This document shows, one piece after another, positions 34,457-42,126 of a DNA stretch of 64,000 bases (within the stretch, counting starts at the first letter, position 1; every line of letters starts with the position of its first letter). This stretch comes from Clostridia bacterium. Lineage in GTDB: Bacteria > Bacillota > Clostridia > Saccharofermentanales > Saccharofermentanaceae. The notes below the pieces were generated by a model that was not told the origin of the DNA, searched no databases, and worked only from the letters and a program-made list of their open reading frames with translations. Where the stretch lies: NCBI GenBank assembly GCA_016281535.1, contig JAEEIT010000131.1, positions 37,870 through 101,869 of the forward strand. The letters are read 5' to 3'. A program made the position numbers and the translations under genes.

Positions 34457-35303
34457 CCGAAAGACGGGGACCTGTTATTCCGATGTCCAGTACGGCGGAG
34501 GATTTCTGAAGAAACTCTACGGAACGGCATTCGGAAGGTTCGTTATGCCCCTGGTTCTAAGTAAGCCTGTGTCAAAGATAGGCGGTCTATATACGGATAC
34601 GTGGCTGTCGCGGATGCATATTCCGAAATTTATCCGGAAGAATAATATCAATATGGAAGAGTACGAGGACCGGAAGTTCCGTTCACTGAATGATTTCTTC
34701 ACAAGACGGATCCGGGATGGAAAAAGACCTGTCGCGGAGGGTGACGGTGTTTTCGTGTCGCCGGCGGACAGTAAACTCAGCATCTATCCGGTCACATCAG
34801 ATAAGCGTATCCTTATTAAGTGTAATGAGTATACGCTGGAGGATCTGGTGGGAAGAGGGATGGATCTTGCTGATTTTGCAGAGGGGGAATGTCTGGTGTT
34901 CCGGCTTTCTGTCGATGATTATCACCGCTACGGTTTTCCGGATTCTGGAAAAGTCCTGTCGTCCCGACATATTAAGGGGCGTCTTCATACTGTCAGTGAC
35001 ATTTCTTCACAGCATCGCGTCTATCAGGAGAACAGCCGGGTAGTCAGTTCGTATCAGACGGAGAATTTCGGAAGAATCATTATGATCGAAGTGGGCGCAC
35101 TGATGGTCGGCAGGATCGTGAACCATGAGATCGTGGATTTCCGTAAGGGCCAGGAGAAGGGATACTTCCGGTTAGGCGGTTCAACGATCGTAGTCCTATG
35201 TCAGGCGGGTGTCCTGAAGCTTGATGAGGATATCGAAGAGTATGCGGCGCAGGGTATGGAAGTACGGTTAAGATACGGAGAGCGGGTCGGACTTTCTACT
35301 TGA
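34431..35303 (+). CDS. psd: Phosphatidylserine decarboxylase (proenzyme)
   Basis: Psd converts phosphatidylserine to phosphatidylethanolamine at the membrane. The 290-residue proenzyme self-cleaves within the GGST motif (Ser about residue 251, in YFRLGGSTIVVL) to form the pyruvoyl group. GGS(S/T) is the form of the type-II and related bacterial enzymes, as against LGST in E. coli. Other motifs are SLNDFFTRRIRDGKRP, VSPADSKLS, LVFRLSVDDYHRYGFP with catalytic His-Asp, and RIVNHEI. It starts inside the acyltransferase gene (26-bp overlap) and its 3' end overlaps the convergent lipoprotein by 8 bp. Confidence 0.93.
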   Translation: MQNSRLVYDRKTGTCYSDVQYGGGFLKKLYGTAFGRFVMPLVLSKPVSKIGGLYTDTWLSRMHIPKFIRKNNINMEEYEDRKFRSLNDFFTRRIRDGKRPVAEGDGVFVSPADSKLSIYPVTSDKRILIKCNEYTLEDLVGRGMDLADFAEGECLVFRLSVDDYHRYGFPDSGKVLSSRHIKGRLHTVSDISSQHRVYQENSRVVSSYQTENFGRIIMIEVGALMVGRIVNHEIVDFRKGQEKGYFRLGGSTIVVLCQAGVLKLDEDIEEYAAQGMEVRLRYGERVGLST

Positions 35304-35910
35304 TGAGATCGGAGAGCTGCTGGCTCAGCTTAAGAGGCTGGCGGATACGAAGATCCTCGAAGAGCTCCTTTATCTGCTTTATCCATTCTATATCCAGTTT
35401 GTTTATTTCGTCTGTTGCCATGATGATCGCTGAGAACAGGATGACATCCTTGTTGATATAGAGGCACTCGAACTGCCAGCGCAGATCGGTCTGCTGTGTC
35501 AGGACGAGAAGATAGTCGGTGCCTTCATCGACGGTGCGCTGGATGGCAGAGGAATCAAGCATGGACTTCTCGTCTGTTACGAGCTGTGTGAAGTAGTTCC
35601 TGGCATCGTCTTCCGTCTGGTAATCGGTGTAGACCATGTACATCTCGCCGATAGGCATTTTCTCGCTTTTTGAATACACTTGAGCGTAGTGGTCGCGCTT
35701 CATGGAGGAGGCATCTGAATTGTCGATGGTGTCATCCATGTTGTAGTAGCCCGGTGCATCTAAAGTCGCTCCGGCTTTTCTTTCCAGGCCCATATCAGAT
35801 AAAACGTATTTCTCGAAGTTTTCCACATCGAGTCGGGGGGATTTCTTAGAACAGCCCGTCATGCTGAGCAGTATGGAAGAAAGGATCAGGATCGCCAGAA
35901 TTCTGCGCAT
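35296..35910 (-). CDS. Putative lipoprotein, unknown function
   Basis: A 204-residue product starting MRRILAILILSSILLSMTGC: a lipoprotein signal peptide with the lipobox Cys at residue 20. ATG 35910 on the minus strand is used because GGAGGC precedes it; a longer frame lacks a site. The mature part has no recognised domain. It contains YTDYQTEDDARNYFTQLV, a Tyr-rich alpha/beta pattern and a region DLRWQFECLYINKDVILF, which resembles in outline the C-terminal half of the lipoprotein at 42127-43269. Divergent from the next lipoprotein, with closely packed -10 elements between. Confidence 0.8.
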   Translation of the reverse strand: MRRILAILILSSILLSMTGCSKKSPRLDVENFEKYVLSDMGLERKAGATLDAPGYYNMDDTIDNSDASSMKRDHYAQVYSKSEKMPIGEMYMVYTDYQTEDDARNYFTQLVTDEKSMLDSSAIQRTVDEGTDYLLVLTQQTDLRWQFECLYINKDVILFSAIIMATDEINKLDIEWIKQIKELFEDLRIRQPLKLSQQLSDLIK

Positions 35911-35947
35911 AATTGCCTCCGTTAGGTTTCTTGGTTTCACGCACTCA

Positions 35948-35982
35948 ATCATAACACAAGAGTAACGTGAATGTGCTATAAT
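35948..35982. promoter_or_regulatory. Overlapping divergent promoters between two lipoprotein genes
   Basis: Plus strand: TGC-TATAAT (-10 at 35977-35982). Minus strand: TGT-TATGAT (-10 at 35953 down to 35948). Each -35 zone would lie next to the other's -10, so only one polymerase can bind at a time. Both are extended -10 types without clear -35 boxes. Confidence 0.6.
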
Positions 35983-36012
35983 TTTACTGAAAGAAAAGAA
36001 ACAGGTGAGAGT

Positions 36013-37110
36013 ATGAAAAAGAGAGTGTCCATTCTTCTGGTTGTGACGATGCTGCTTACGATGATGGCAGCTGTCAGCGCCTGCAAATCAGAGGAAACAA
36101 CGAAGAAAAAGAAGAAGACAACGAAGAAGACGAAGGAAACTGTCGAGACTACGGATCCGGACGATACGGAAACAGAACCGGCGGACAGTTCTACAGATAC
36201 GCCGACGACTGAGACCCCTGAGAGTTCAGATGCGTCTGATCCTACCGATACATCAGATAGTTCGGATATGTCTTTCGGTAAGGATCAGAATCCTTCTACG
36301 CATGGGCCGGAAGGGGAGATCTTGCAGATCGGACCGCATGAGATCCCTGAATATGAGTATCATCAGGTTTCGGTGGAAGAACAGGTACTCGTGAATTCGG
36401 AGGGGCTGGTCGTCAAGATCACCGGTTATAAGCTCGGAAACGGTACAGACCGCACTTTCCAGCTGAATGTGGATAATCAGACAGGTCATCCGGTTAAGAT
36501 GATGAGTGAGTTCTTCGCTGTGAATGGATTTGAATTGAGCGGGTTCTTCGTGGGGGAATTCGAAGATCAGACGAATACTGACACGGAATTCGAATTCTTT
36601 ATGACACTCGGAACAGATATCGGAGACTGGGATCCGCGCACGGTCGATTTCCGTTTTTCTGTGGAGTATACAGATACAGAGGCGACGTATAAGACGGAAC
36701 CTGTTCGTATTGTGACTTCGGCCTATGAGGAAGGAAATGAACCGCAATACGATTTCTCCTATGGTGCGACACTCTTCGATGACGGAACGATGAAGGTGGT
36801 TGCAATCGATTTCGGATCCGATAACTGGGGCGGCAATGAGCTTGTTCTGTACATTGAGAACAACCGGGATACAACGATGATTTTCCAGAAGGATTTACTC
36901 CGCGTCAACGGTATAGATATCAGCGAACTCCTTTATAAGTTTATTCAGCCGCACAGCAAGGCGATCGCGTATATCACATTCTTTGAGAGCGATCTCGAGG
37001 AGGCGGATATCACGAAGATCGAGACGATTACGCTGTCCATCCTGATTCAGGAAGATGGAAATTATAAGGATAAGATTATCGGCGATCCGGTGACCATAGA
37101 GGTCGGATGA
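36013..37110 (+). CDS. Putative lipoprotein with Lys/Thr/Asp-rich linker
   Basis: A 365-residue product with a lipoprotein signal (MKKRVSILLVVTMLLTMMAA, Cys at about residue 24). About 80 residues of disordered linker follow, first Lys/Thr-rich, then Thr/Asp/Ser/Glu-rich. The folded part (from about residue 115) seems to hold two beta-rich repeats with similar pattern: one around VKITGYKLGNGTDRTFQLNVDNQTG, the other around MKVVAIDFGSDNWGGNELVLYIENN. Both pair a beta strand with N/D-rich turns like small immunoglobulin-like domains (inference). ATG 36013 follows aggtgag. The function is unknown. Confidence 0.82.
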   Translation: MKKRVSILLVVTMLLTMMAAVSACKSEETTKKKKKTTKKTKETVETTDPDDTETEPADSSTDTPTTETPESSDASDPTDTSDSSDMSFGKDQNPSTHGPEGEILQIGPHEIPEYEYHQVSVEEQVLVNSEGLVVKITGYKLGNGTDRTFQLNVDNQTGHPVKMMSEFFAVNGFELSGFFVGEFEDQTNTDTEFEFFMTLGTDIGDWDPRTVDFRFSVEYTDTEATYKTEPVRIVTSAYEEGNEPQYDFSYGATLFDDGTMKVVAIDFGSDNWGGNELVLYIENNRDTTMIFQKDLLRVNGIDISELLYKFIQPHSKAIAYITFFESDLEEADITKIETITLSILIQEDGNYKDKIIGDPVTIEVG

Positions 37111-37149
37111 TCGTATCCGGAACGCCGGAAAACAGGTGAAACGAAGAGT

Positions 37150-37782
37150 ATGAAACTGGTTGACATGACTTGCACCGGATGTGGTGCGAATGTACAGGTG
37201 GATGCAGCTGTGAAGGTTGCGACATGTACCGTGTGCGGCAAGCAGATGCTGATCTCGCACAGCGGTGAGTTCGGTGCGGGTTATGAACAGGAGATGGGAA
37301 GGATCCAGGCGCAGCGCGATGCCGAGGAAAACTGGAAGAAGGAACGTGAAGAGCGTATCCGTCAGAAAGAGGAAGAGAAGAAGCGTGCGGCACAGCAGAA
37401 AGAAATGGACCGTATCCGCAGACAGCTGAATAAGGTCTGCATCGCGGAAATGATCATCTGCTTTCTCTTCCTGATCTCTCCGATTGTGGTCCGGGATGGG
37501 GTGTCTGTGACATGGATCCGCTTCGGCGCGGCTTTTATCCAGTTGGGATTGATTGCAGCCATAGCTTATTTCTTCTCGAAAGATAAGTATTTCGGACCCA
37601 TTGTTCTTGCTTGTGGAATCTGTGCGGTGCTGAGCCTGGCGACGACTTTCTTCGCAAGTGTAGTCGTCTGGTTCCTGATTTTCAACATTATTAAGCTCAT
37701 TTTCATGATGAGGATCGAACGAGTTCGTTATTCCTGGAAAGAGATCTGGGACCAGGTTACGGGGAGGGTGAACCATGAATAA
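37150..37782 (+). CDS. Zinc-ribbon membrane protein with coiled coil, unknown function
   Basis: A 210-residue protein. The N-terminus has CTGCGANVQVDAAVKVATC with a second CxxC (CTVCGK), a four-Cys zinc ribbon at about residues 8-33. A highly charged Arg/Lys/Glu helix (about 50-92), probably coiled coil, follows. The C-terminal half has three to four membrane segments (about 98-190). This zinc ribbon-helix-membrane layout is seen in many uncharacterised clostridial proteins. The stop overlaps the ADP-ribosylglycohydrolase start by 8 bp, so the two are cotranslated. Confidence 0.75.
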   Translation: MKLVDMTCTGCGANVQVDAAVKVATCTVCGKQMLISHSGEFGAGYEQEMGRIQAQRDAEENWKKEREERIRQKEEEKKRAAQQKEMDRIRRQLNKVCIAEMIICFLFLISPIVVRDGVSVTWIRFGAAFIQLGLIAAIAYFFSKDKYFGPIVLACGICAVLSLATTFFASVVVWFLIFNIIKLIFMMRIERVRYSWKEIWDQVTGRVNHE

Positions 37783-38923
37783 GGACTTATTGCCACCGGC
37801 TCTGGCCGAACGTGTGGAAAAACAAGAGAAGTATTCAGACCGTATTCGCGGCTGCCTGTTCGGAGGCGCCGTCGGAGATGCGCTCGGTTATCCGGTAGAG
37901 TTTCATAGTATCGACAGTATTCATGCGAAGTACGGGTCTTCCGGCATTACTGAGTATGAGATAGATCCGGCCTCGAAAGTGGCGCTGTTCTCGGACGATA
38001 CGCAGATGAGCTTATTCACTGCAAATGGTCTTCTATACGGAAAGACCCGATCGCTCCTGAAAGGGGTCGCTTCCCAGCCCAGCTATTATGTATATCTGGC
38101 CTATCTGGATTGGCTGGAGACCCAGCGCGGCATGTCCGGAGCTGGAGGCATTACTTGGCTGTCAGATATTGATGGGTTATATAGCTGCAGAGCGCCCGGC
38201 GCGACTTGCCTGGACGCCCTGGCGTCCGGGGAGCGGGGATCTACGATCAACCGCATCAATCACAGTAAAGGCTGTGGCGGCGTAATGCGTGTGGCTCCGG
38301 TCGGACTCGTTATGCGGGATGAGGATGATATGACCGTAGCGACAGAAGGGGCGGAAATTGCTGCTCTGACGCATTCGCATTCTCTCGGATTTATGCCGGC
38401 AGCATTCCTTGCCCATGTGGTCAAGAATGCAGTCATGGCGGGTCCGGAGGTGACGCTGGGCGTTCTGATCGAGAATGCGAAGGAAACGATTCAAGTGCTT
38501 TTCGCACAGAGAAAGCATCTTGAGGTGTTTATCAATCTGATCGATAAGGCTGTATCCTTGGCTGGAAATGGAGCTTCGGATGAGGAGAATATCGCGATGA
38601 TAGGAGCAGGCTGGTGTGGAGATGAGGCACTGGCCATCGCCCTTTACTGCGCGCTTCGTCATGAGGGAGATTTCACGTCTGCCGTGATATCTGCGGTCAA
38701 TCACAGTGGAGACAGTGATTCAACGGGAGCCCTGGCCGGAAATATCGTGGGGGCGATGGTCGGCTATGACGCGATCGAGGAGAAGTGGAAAGACAATCTG
38801 GAGTTGAAGGATACGATTCTGGAAATGGCGGACGATCTGTGTTATGGATGTCTGGTTGATCCGGAAAGTGGATATGTGGATGAGAAGTGGCGTGACAAGT
38901 ACGTCCGCGAACTTGTGGGGTAA
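37775..38923 (+). CDS. ADP-ribosylglycohydrolase family protein
   Basis: A 382-residue cytosolic hydrolase of the DraG/ARH fold, which removes ADP-ribose from proteins, nucleic acids or small molecules. Motifs include RGCLFGGAVGDALGYPVEF, FSDDTQMSLF (first metal-binding Asp-Asp-Thr), NHSKGCGGVMRVAPVGL, and the C-terminal metal site NHSGDSDSTGALAGNIVGA. All metal-binding acidic residues appear intact. No ADP-ribosyltransferase gene is seen in the window. It overlaps the zinc-ribbon gene by 8 bp and the next membrane protein starts 4 bp after, so all three form one unit. Confidence 0.9.
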   Translation: MNKDLLPPALAERVEKQEKYSDRIRGCLFGGAVGDALGYPVEFHSIDSIHAKYGSSGITEYEIDPASKVALFSDDTQMSLFTANGLLYGKTRSLLKGVASQPSYYVYLAYLDWLETQRGMSGAGGITWLSDIDGLYSCRAPGATCLDALASGERGSTINRINHSKGCGGVMRVAPVGLVMRDEDDMTVATEGAEIAALTHSHSLGFMPAAFLAHVVKNAVMAGPEVTLGVLIENAKETIQVLFAQRKHLEVFINLIDKAVSLAGNGASDEENIAMIGAGWCGDEALAIALYCALRHEGDFTSAVISAVNHSGDSDSTGALAGNIVGAMVGYDAIEEKWKDNLELKDTILEMADDLCYGCLVDPESGYVDEKWRDKYVRELVG

Positions 38924-38927
38924 GTGT

Positions 38928-39851
38928 ATGGATCCGAAATTTATGAATGTTCCGGAAGAAGAACCGGTAAAAGATGAGCGGGTGAATGAAGAGCCTGTAA
39001 GCGCGGAGCCGCTGGAGGCAGAGCCGTCGCCGGAGGTTCCGGAAGAGATTTCGTCTCCAAGTCCGAGTGAGAAAGAGAATTCGGAAGATGCGGGGGACGG
39101 CTCGGAGGGGCAGGCTGATCATGCGCTTGTGGAAGTCGTTCCCGGTCCGATCCTGTCGCCGGAGTCTCTGTCGAAAGGCAATTCAGTTGGTTTTCCCAAA
39201 GAGGTGGAGGAGTCGATTCCTTTCTATCGGGACAGGAATTTCTGGAAAAATGTGGTGGTGATCGCTTTAGCTGTGATCGTGATCGGAGCGATTGCGGGGG
39301 GCGTCGGGTATCTTGCAGGAAAAGGCAGATCCGGTGACGAGACCAACAGGAAAACGAAAACCACGCAGAAGGATGATTCGACGAAGAAAACGAAGAAGGG
39401 TGAGTCTTCGGATTCAACGGAGACGCCCGGTTCTTCTGCGACGGGAAGTCTCAGTATTTACGGACTTCGTGCAGCGTGTGTGAGTGCTGGTATGAAGATC
39501 ATGGACAACAAGGATTCGTCTTACGATTTCATGGCGTATGACGATTCGATGCAGGTTCTGGTGACTCTGCAGGAAGTGGGGCAGATCGACTTCGATCAGC
39601 TGGTGCAGAATCTGATCTGTGATACGACGAATGTCGAGTCGGATAAGCTTACGCAGAACGGGAATATCGTGCGGTATGACGGTCTGCAGGATAAAGAGCA
39701 TCCTGATTTGGGTTATTCTTTCCTGGAACTGATCTATGTTGACGGCTACTATGTCTTCGTGCAGGGACTGGCAGAGAAGGAAAGCGATTCTGTGATCATC
39801 CGTGCGAGAAACCTAGCCGGTTCAGTGGAAGAGGCACTCGGGATATCCTGA
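38928..39851 (+). CDS. Membrane-anchored protein with acidic N-terminus, unknown function
   Basis: A 307-residue protein. Residues 1-105 are acidic and Pro/Glu-rich, probably disordered and cytosolic. A TM helix lies at about 107-130 (VVVIALAVIVIGAIAGGVGYL), then a Lys/Thr/Ser-rich linker (about 131-175), then a folded extracellular domain (about 178-307). The layout resembles a sensor or anti-sigma partner, but no known domain is visible. ATG 38928 lies 4 bp after the upstream stop; the site is poor (gtgggg). An upstream ATG in the same frame (38844) lies deep inside the preceding gene and is rejected. Confidence 0.75.
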   Translation: MDPKFMNVPEEEPVKDERVNEEPVSAEPLEAEPSPEVPEEISSPSPSEKENSEDAGDGSEGQADHALVEVVPGPILSPESLSKGNSVGFPKEVEESIPFYRDRNFWKNVVVIALAVIVIGAIAGGVGYLAGKGRSGDETNRKTKTTQKDDSTKKTKKGESSDSTETPGSSATGSLSIYGLRAACVSAGMKIMDNKDSSYDFMAYDDSMQVLVTLQEVGQIDFDQLVQNLICDTTNVESDKLTQNGNIVRYDGLQDKEHPDLGYSFLELIYVDGYYVFVQGLAEKESDSVIIRARNLAGSVEEALGIS

Positions 39852-39900
39852 GCCTGGCGGATTTATACTGAAAAGATACTCGATATTTTGCAAGAAACAC

Positions 39901-39929
39901 TTGCATTTGTACTTTTGTTGGAATACACT
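39901..39929 (+). promoter_or_regulatory. Promoter of the thrS T-box transcript
   Basis: TTGCAT (39901-39906), 17-bp spacer, TACACT (39924-39929). Start near 39936 fits the 5' end of the T-box leader. Confidence 0.6.
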
Positions 39930-39939
39930 AATTAACAAT

Positions 39940-40198
39940 CAAAGACAAAGAAGAGGACATGTTTTCCGTTTCTTTATTGATCAGACAGAGAGAAAGAGCC
40001 ATTGGCTGGAAGCTCTTTCCGAGTATCAGACGGGAAGTACCACCTCAGAGTCGCGCTCCTTAAAGGGAAACCGAGTATGGAGCAGCCGCTGCCTACGAGC
40101 GTTAAGAGGGGACAATGAGTGGTCCGGGGAGAGTCTCGGGCAATTAGGGTGGAACCGTGCAGTCATGCATCCCTATATGCGGGATGCGTGGCTTTTTT
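39940..40198 (+). ncRNA. T-box riboswitch, threonine (ACC specifier)
   Basis: The leader before thrS contains the T-box core AGGGTGGAACCGTG (40146-40159), a long Stem I region (about 39955-40055) with GAAGTACCACC holding the likely specifier ACC (40039-40041, Thr), and a terminator. Uncharged tRNA-Thr would pair with the specifier and with the T-box bulge, stabilise the antiterminator and switch thrS on. This explains the 393-bp stretch 39852-40244, which has no protein gene. Confidence 0.92.
40164..40198 (+). terminator. Regulated terminator of the T-box
   Basis: CATGCATCCC (40164-40173) pairs with GGGATGCGTG (40181-40190), with one G-T pair, then a T-run at 40193-40198. It competes with the antiterminator formed by the T-box core just upstream. 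Confidence 0.9.
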
Positions 40199-40244
40199 GT
40201 ATTCCGCGGAAAAATCGAAAGACCATACAAAGGAGGAAAGCAAA

Positions 40245-42023
40245 ATGGTTGATTTTAGTAACAAAGAAGAGAGAAACAGGTATCGCCATAGTACATCTCA
40301 TATCATGGCGCAGGCCATTAAGAGACTGTGGCCGGAGACGAAGCTTGCCATTGGCCCTGCAATCGATGATGGGTTCTATTACGATTTTGACCGTGATGAA
40401 GCTTTCTCGGCGGAAGATTTAAAGAAGATCGAAGAAGAAATGAAGAAGATCGTCAAGGAGAACCTGCCGATCGAACGATTCGAACTTCCGAGAAAAGAAG
40501 CCAGAGAACTGATGGAGAAACTCGGTGAGCCGTATAAAGTCGAACTGATCGATGATCTTCCGGAAGATGCGGTCATCTCTTTCTACAAGCAGGGTGAGTT
40601 TACGGATCTTTGTGCCGGTCCGCACATGGAGTCCACAGGTGAGATCAAGGCGTTCAAGCTTCTTTCCTGTGCGGGGGCGTACTGGAGAGGTTCAGAGAAG
40701 AATAAGATGCTCCAGCGTATCTATGGTACAGCGTTCCCTGATAAGGAACAGCTGAAGGCGTTCGTGGCCGCTCGTGAGGAAGCGCTGAAGCGTGATCATA
40801 ACAAGCTTGGACGTGAACTTGAGTATTTCACCACTGTGGATTATATCGGTCAGGGTCTTCCGATCCTTCTGCCGAAGGGAGCCCGTGTCGTCCAGCTTCT
40901 GCAGCGCTGGGTCGAGGATTATGAGCAGTCTAAGGGCTGTCTTCTGACCAAGACACCGTATTTTGCGAAGCGGGACCTTTATAAGATCTCCGGGCACTGG
41001 GATCACTATCGCGATGGCATGTTCATCATGGGTGATCCGGATGATGAGTCGAAAGAGTGCTTCGCACTTCGTCCGATGACCTGCCCGTTCCAGTATCAGG
41101 TATTCCTGAACCGCCAGAGAAGTTATCGTGATCTGCCGATGCGGCTGACCGAGACCTCGACTCTGTTCCGTAATGAGGACAGTGGCGAGATGCACGGCCT
41201 GATCCGTGTCCGTCAGTTTACTATCTCTGAGGGACATTTCATCATCCGTCCTGACCAGCTGGAGCAGGAATTCAGCAACTGCCTTGAAATGGCCAAGTAT
41301 TTCATCGGCACTGTAGGCCTTCTGGAAGACTGTACTTTCCGTTTCTCCCAGTGGGATCCGGCAAATCCGAAGAATAAGTACGAAGGTACTGCCGAGCAGT
41401 GGGAAGAAGCACAGGCGGCGATGAAGAAGATCCTCGACGATCTCGGACTGGAGTACACTATCGGAATCGATGAGGCTGCTTTCTACGGACCGAAGCTCGA
41501 CATTCAGTATAAGAATGTATTCGGTAAGGAAGATACTCTCGTTACCATCCAGATCGATATGCTTCTGGCGGAGAAGTTCGGTATGGAATACATCGACAAG
41601 GACGGACAGAAGAAGCTTCCGTACATCATCCACAGAACCAGCCTCGGCTGCTTCGAGAGGACTCTGGCTTACCTGATCGAGAAGTATGCAGGCTGCCTGC
41701 CTCTGTGGATGGCTCCGGAGCAGGTGCGTATCCTTCCTATTGCCGATGCGCATCTTGACAGATCCTTCGAGATCCGTGATGCACTTCGTGCGAAGGGAAT
41801 CCGCGCAGAAGTGGATGACCGCTCCGAGAAACTTGGCAAGAAGATCAGAGAGGCCAATATCGAGAAAGTCATCTACATGTTTACTGTAGGGGATAAGGAA
41901 GTCGAGGAAGGCACTGTATCTGTACGTTCCCGTTTTGAGGGCGATCTTGGGTCCATGAGTGTTGATGCTATCGCAGAGAAGATGCTCGAGGAGATCAACA
42001 GCAAGAAGGCTGTGAAGAACTGA
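40245..42023 (+). CDS. thrS: Threonine-tRNA ligase lacking the TGS domain
   Basis: ThrRS charges tRNA-Thr and edits mischarged Ser. The 592-residue protein starts directly in the editing domain (RYRHSTSHIMAQAIKRLW; zinc-type motif HxxxH and CAGPHMEST). The class II catalytic core follows: motif 2 area RLTETSTLFRNEDSGEMHGL, motif 3 IIHRTSLGCFERTLAYLIE, and the anticodon-binding domain (APEQVRILPIADAH). Typical ThrRS has about 640 residues with an N-terminal TGS domain, absent here. ATG 40245 follows AAAGGAGG; upstream in-frame codons lie inside the T-box terminator. Regulated by the T-box leader and ended by the terminator at 42056. Confidence 0.96.
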   Translation: MVDFSNKEERNRYRHSTSHIMAQAIKRLWPETKLAIGPAIDDGFYYDFDRDEAFSAEDLKKIEEEMKKIVKENLPIERFELPRKEARELMEKLGEPYKVELIDDLPEDAVISFYKQGEFTDLCAGPHMESTGEIKAFKLLSCAGAYWRGSEKNKMLQRIYGTAFPDKEQLKAFVAAREEALKRDHNKLGRELEYFTTVDYIGQGLPILLPKGARVVQLLQRWVEDYEQSKGCLLTKTPYFAKRDLYKISGHWDHYRDGMFIMGDPDDESKECFALRPMTCPFQYQVFLNRQRSYRDLPMRLTETSTLFRNEDSGEMHGLIRVRQFTISEGHFIIRPDQLEQEFSNCLEMAKYFIGTVGLLEDCTFRFSQWDPANPKNKYEGTAEQWEEAQAAMKKILDDLGLEYTIGIDEAAFYGPKLDIQYKNVFGKEDTLVTIQIDMLLAEKFGMEYIDKDGQKKLPYIIHRTSLGCFERTLAYLIEKYAGCLPLWMAPEQVRILPIADAHLDRSFEIRDALRAKGIRAEVDDRSEKLGKKIREANIEKVIYMFTVGDKEVEEGTVSVRSRFEGDLGSMSVDAIAEKMLEEINSKKAVKN

Positions 42024-42055
42024 ATAGTCTGATACTTGTTATATCGTAAAAAAGA

Positions 42056-42104
42056 AGCCTTCGGGCTCTCCGAAAAGGAGGCGGCCCGAAGGCTTTGTTT
42101 TTTA
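42056..42104 (+). terminator. Rho-independent terminator after thrS
   Basis: AGCCTTCGGGC (42056-42066) pairs with GCCCGAAGGCT (42084-42094), 11 bp, with a small CTCC/GGAG inner hairpin, then a T-rich run. It may also serve the minus-strand lipoprotein, whose stop is at 42127. Confidence 0.92.
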
Positions 42105-42126
42105 TCTGTTAAACGGATTTCTATAA

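Noticed and set aside
40119..40244. N-terminal extension of ThrRS reaching 40119
   Set aside because: It runs through the T-box core and terminator, and a strong SD sits before ATG 40245.
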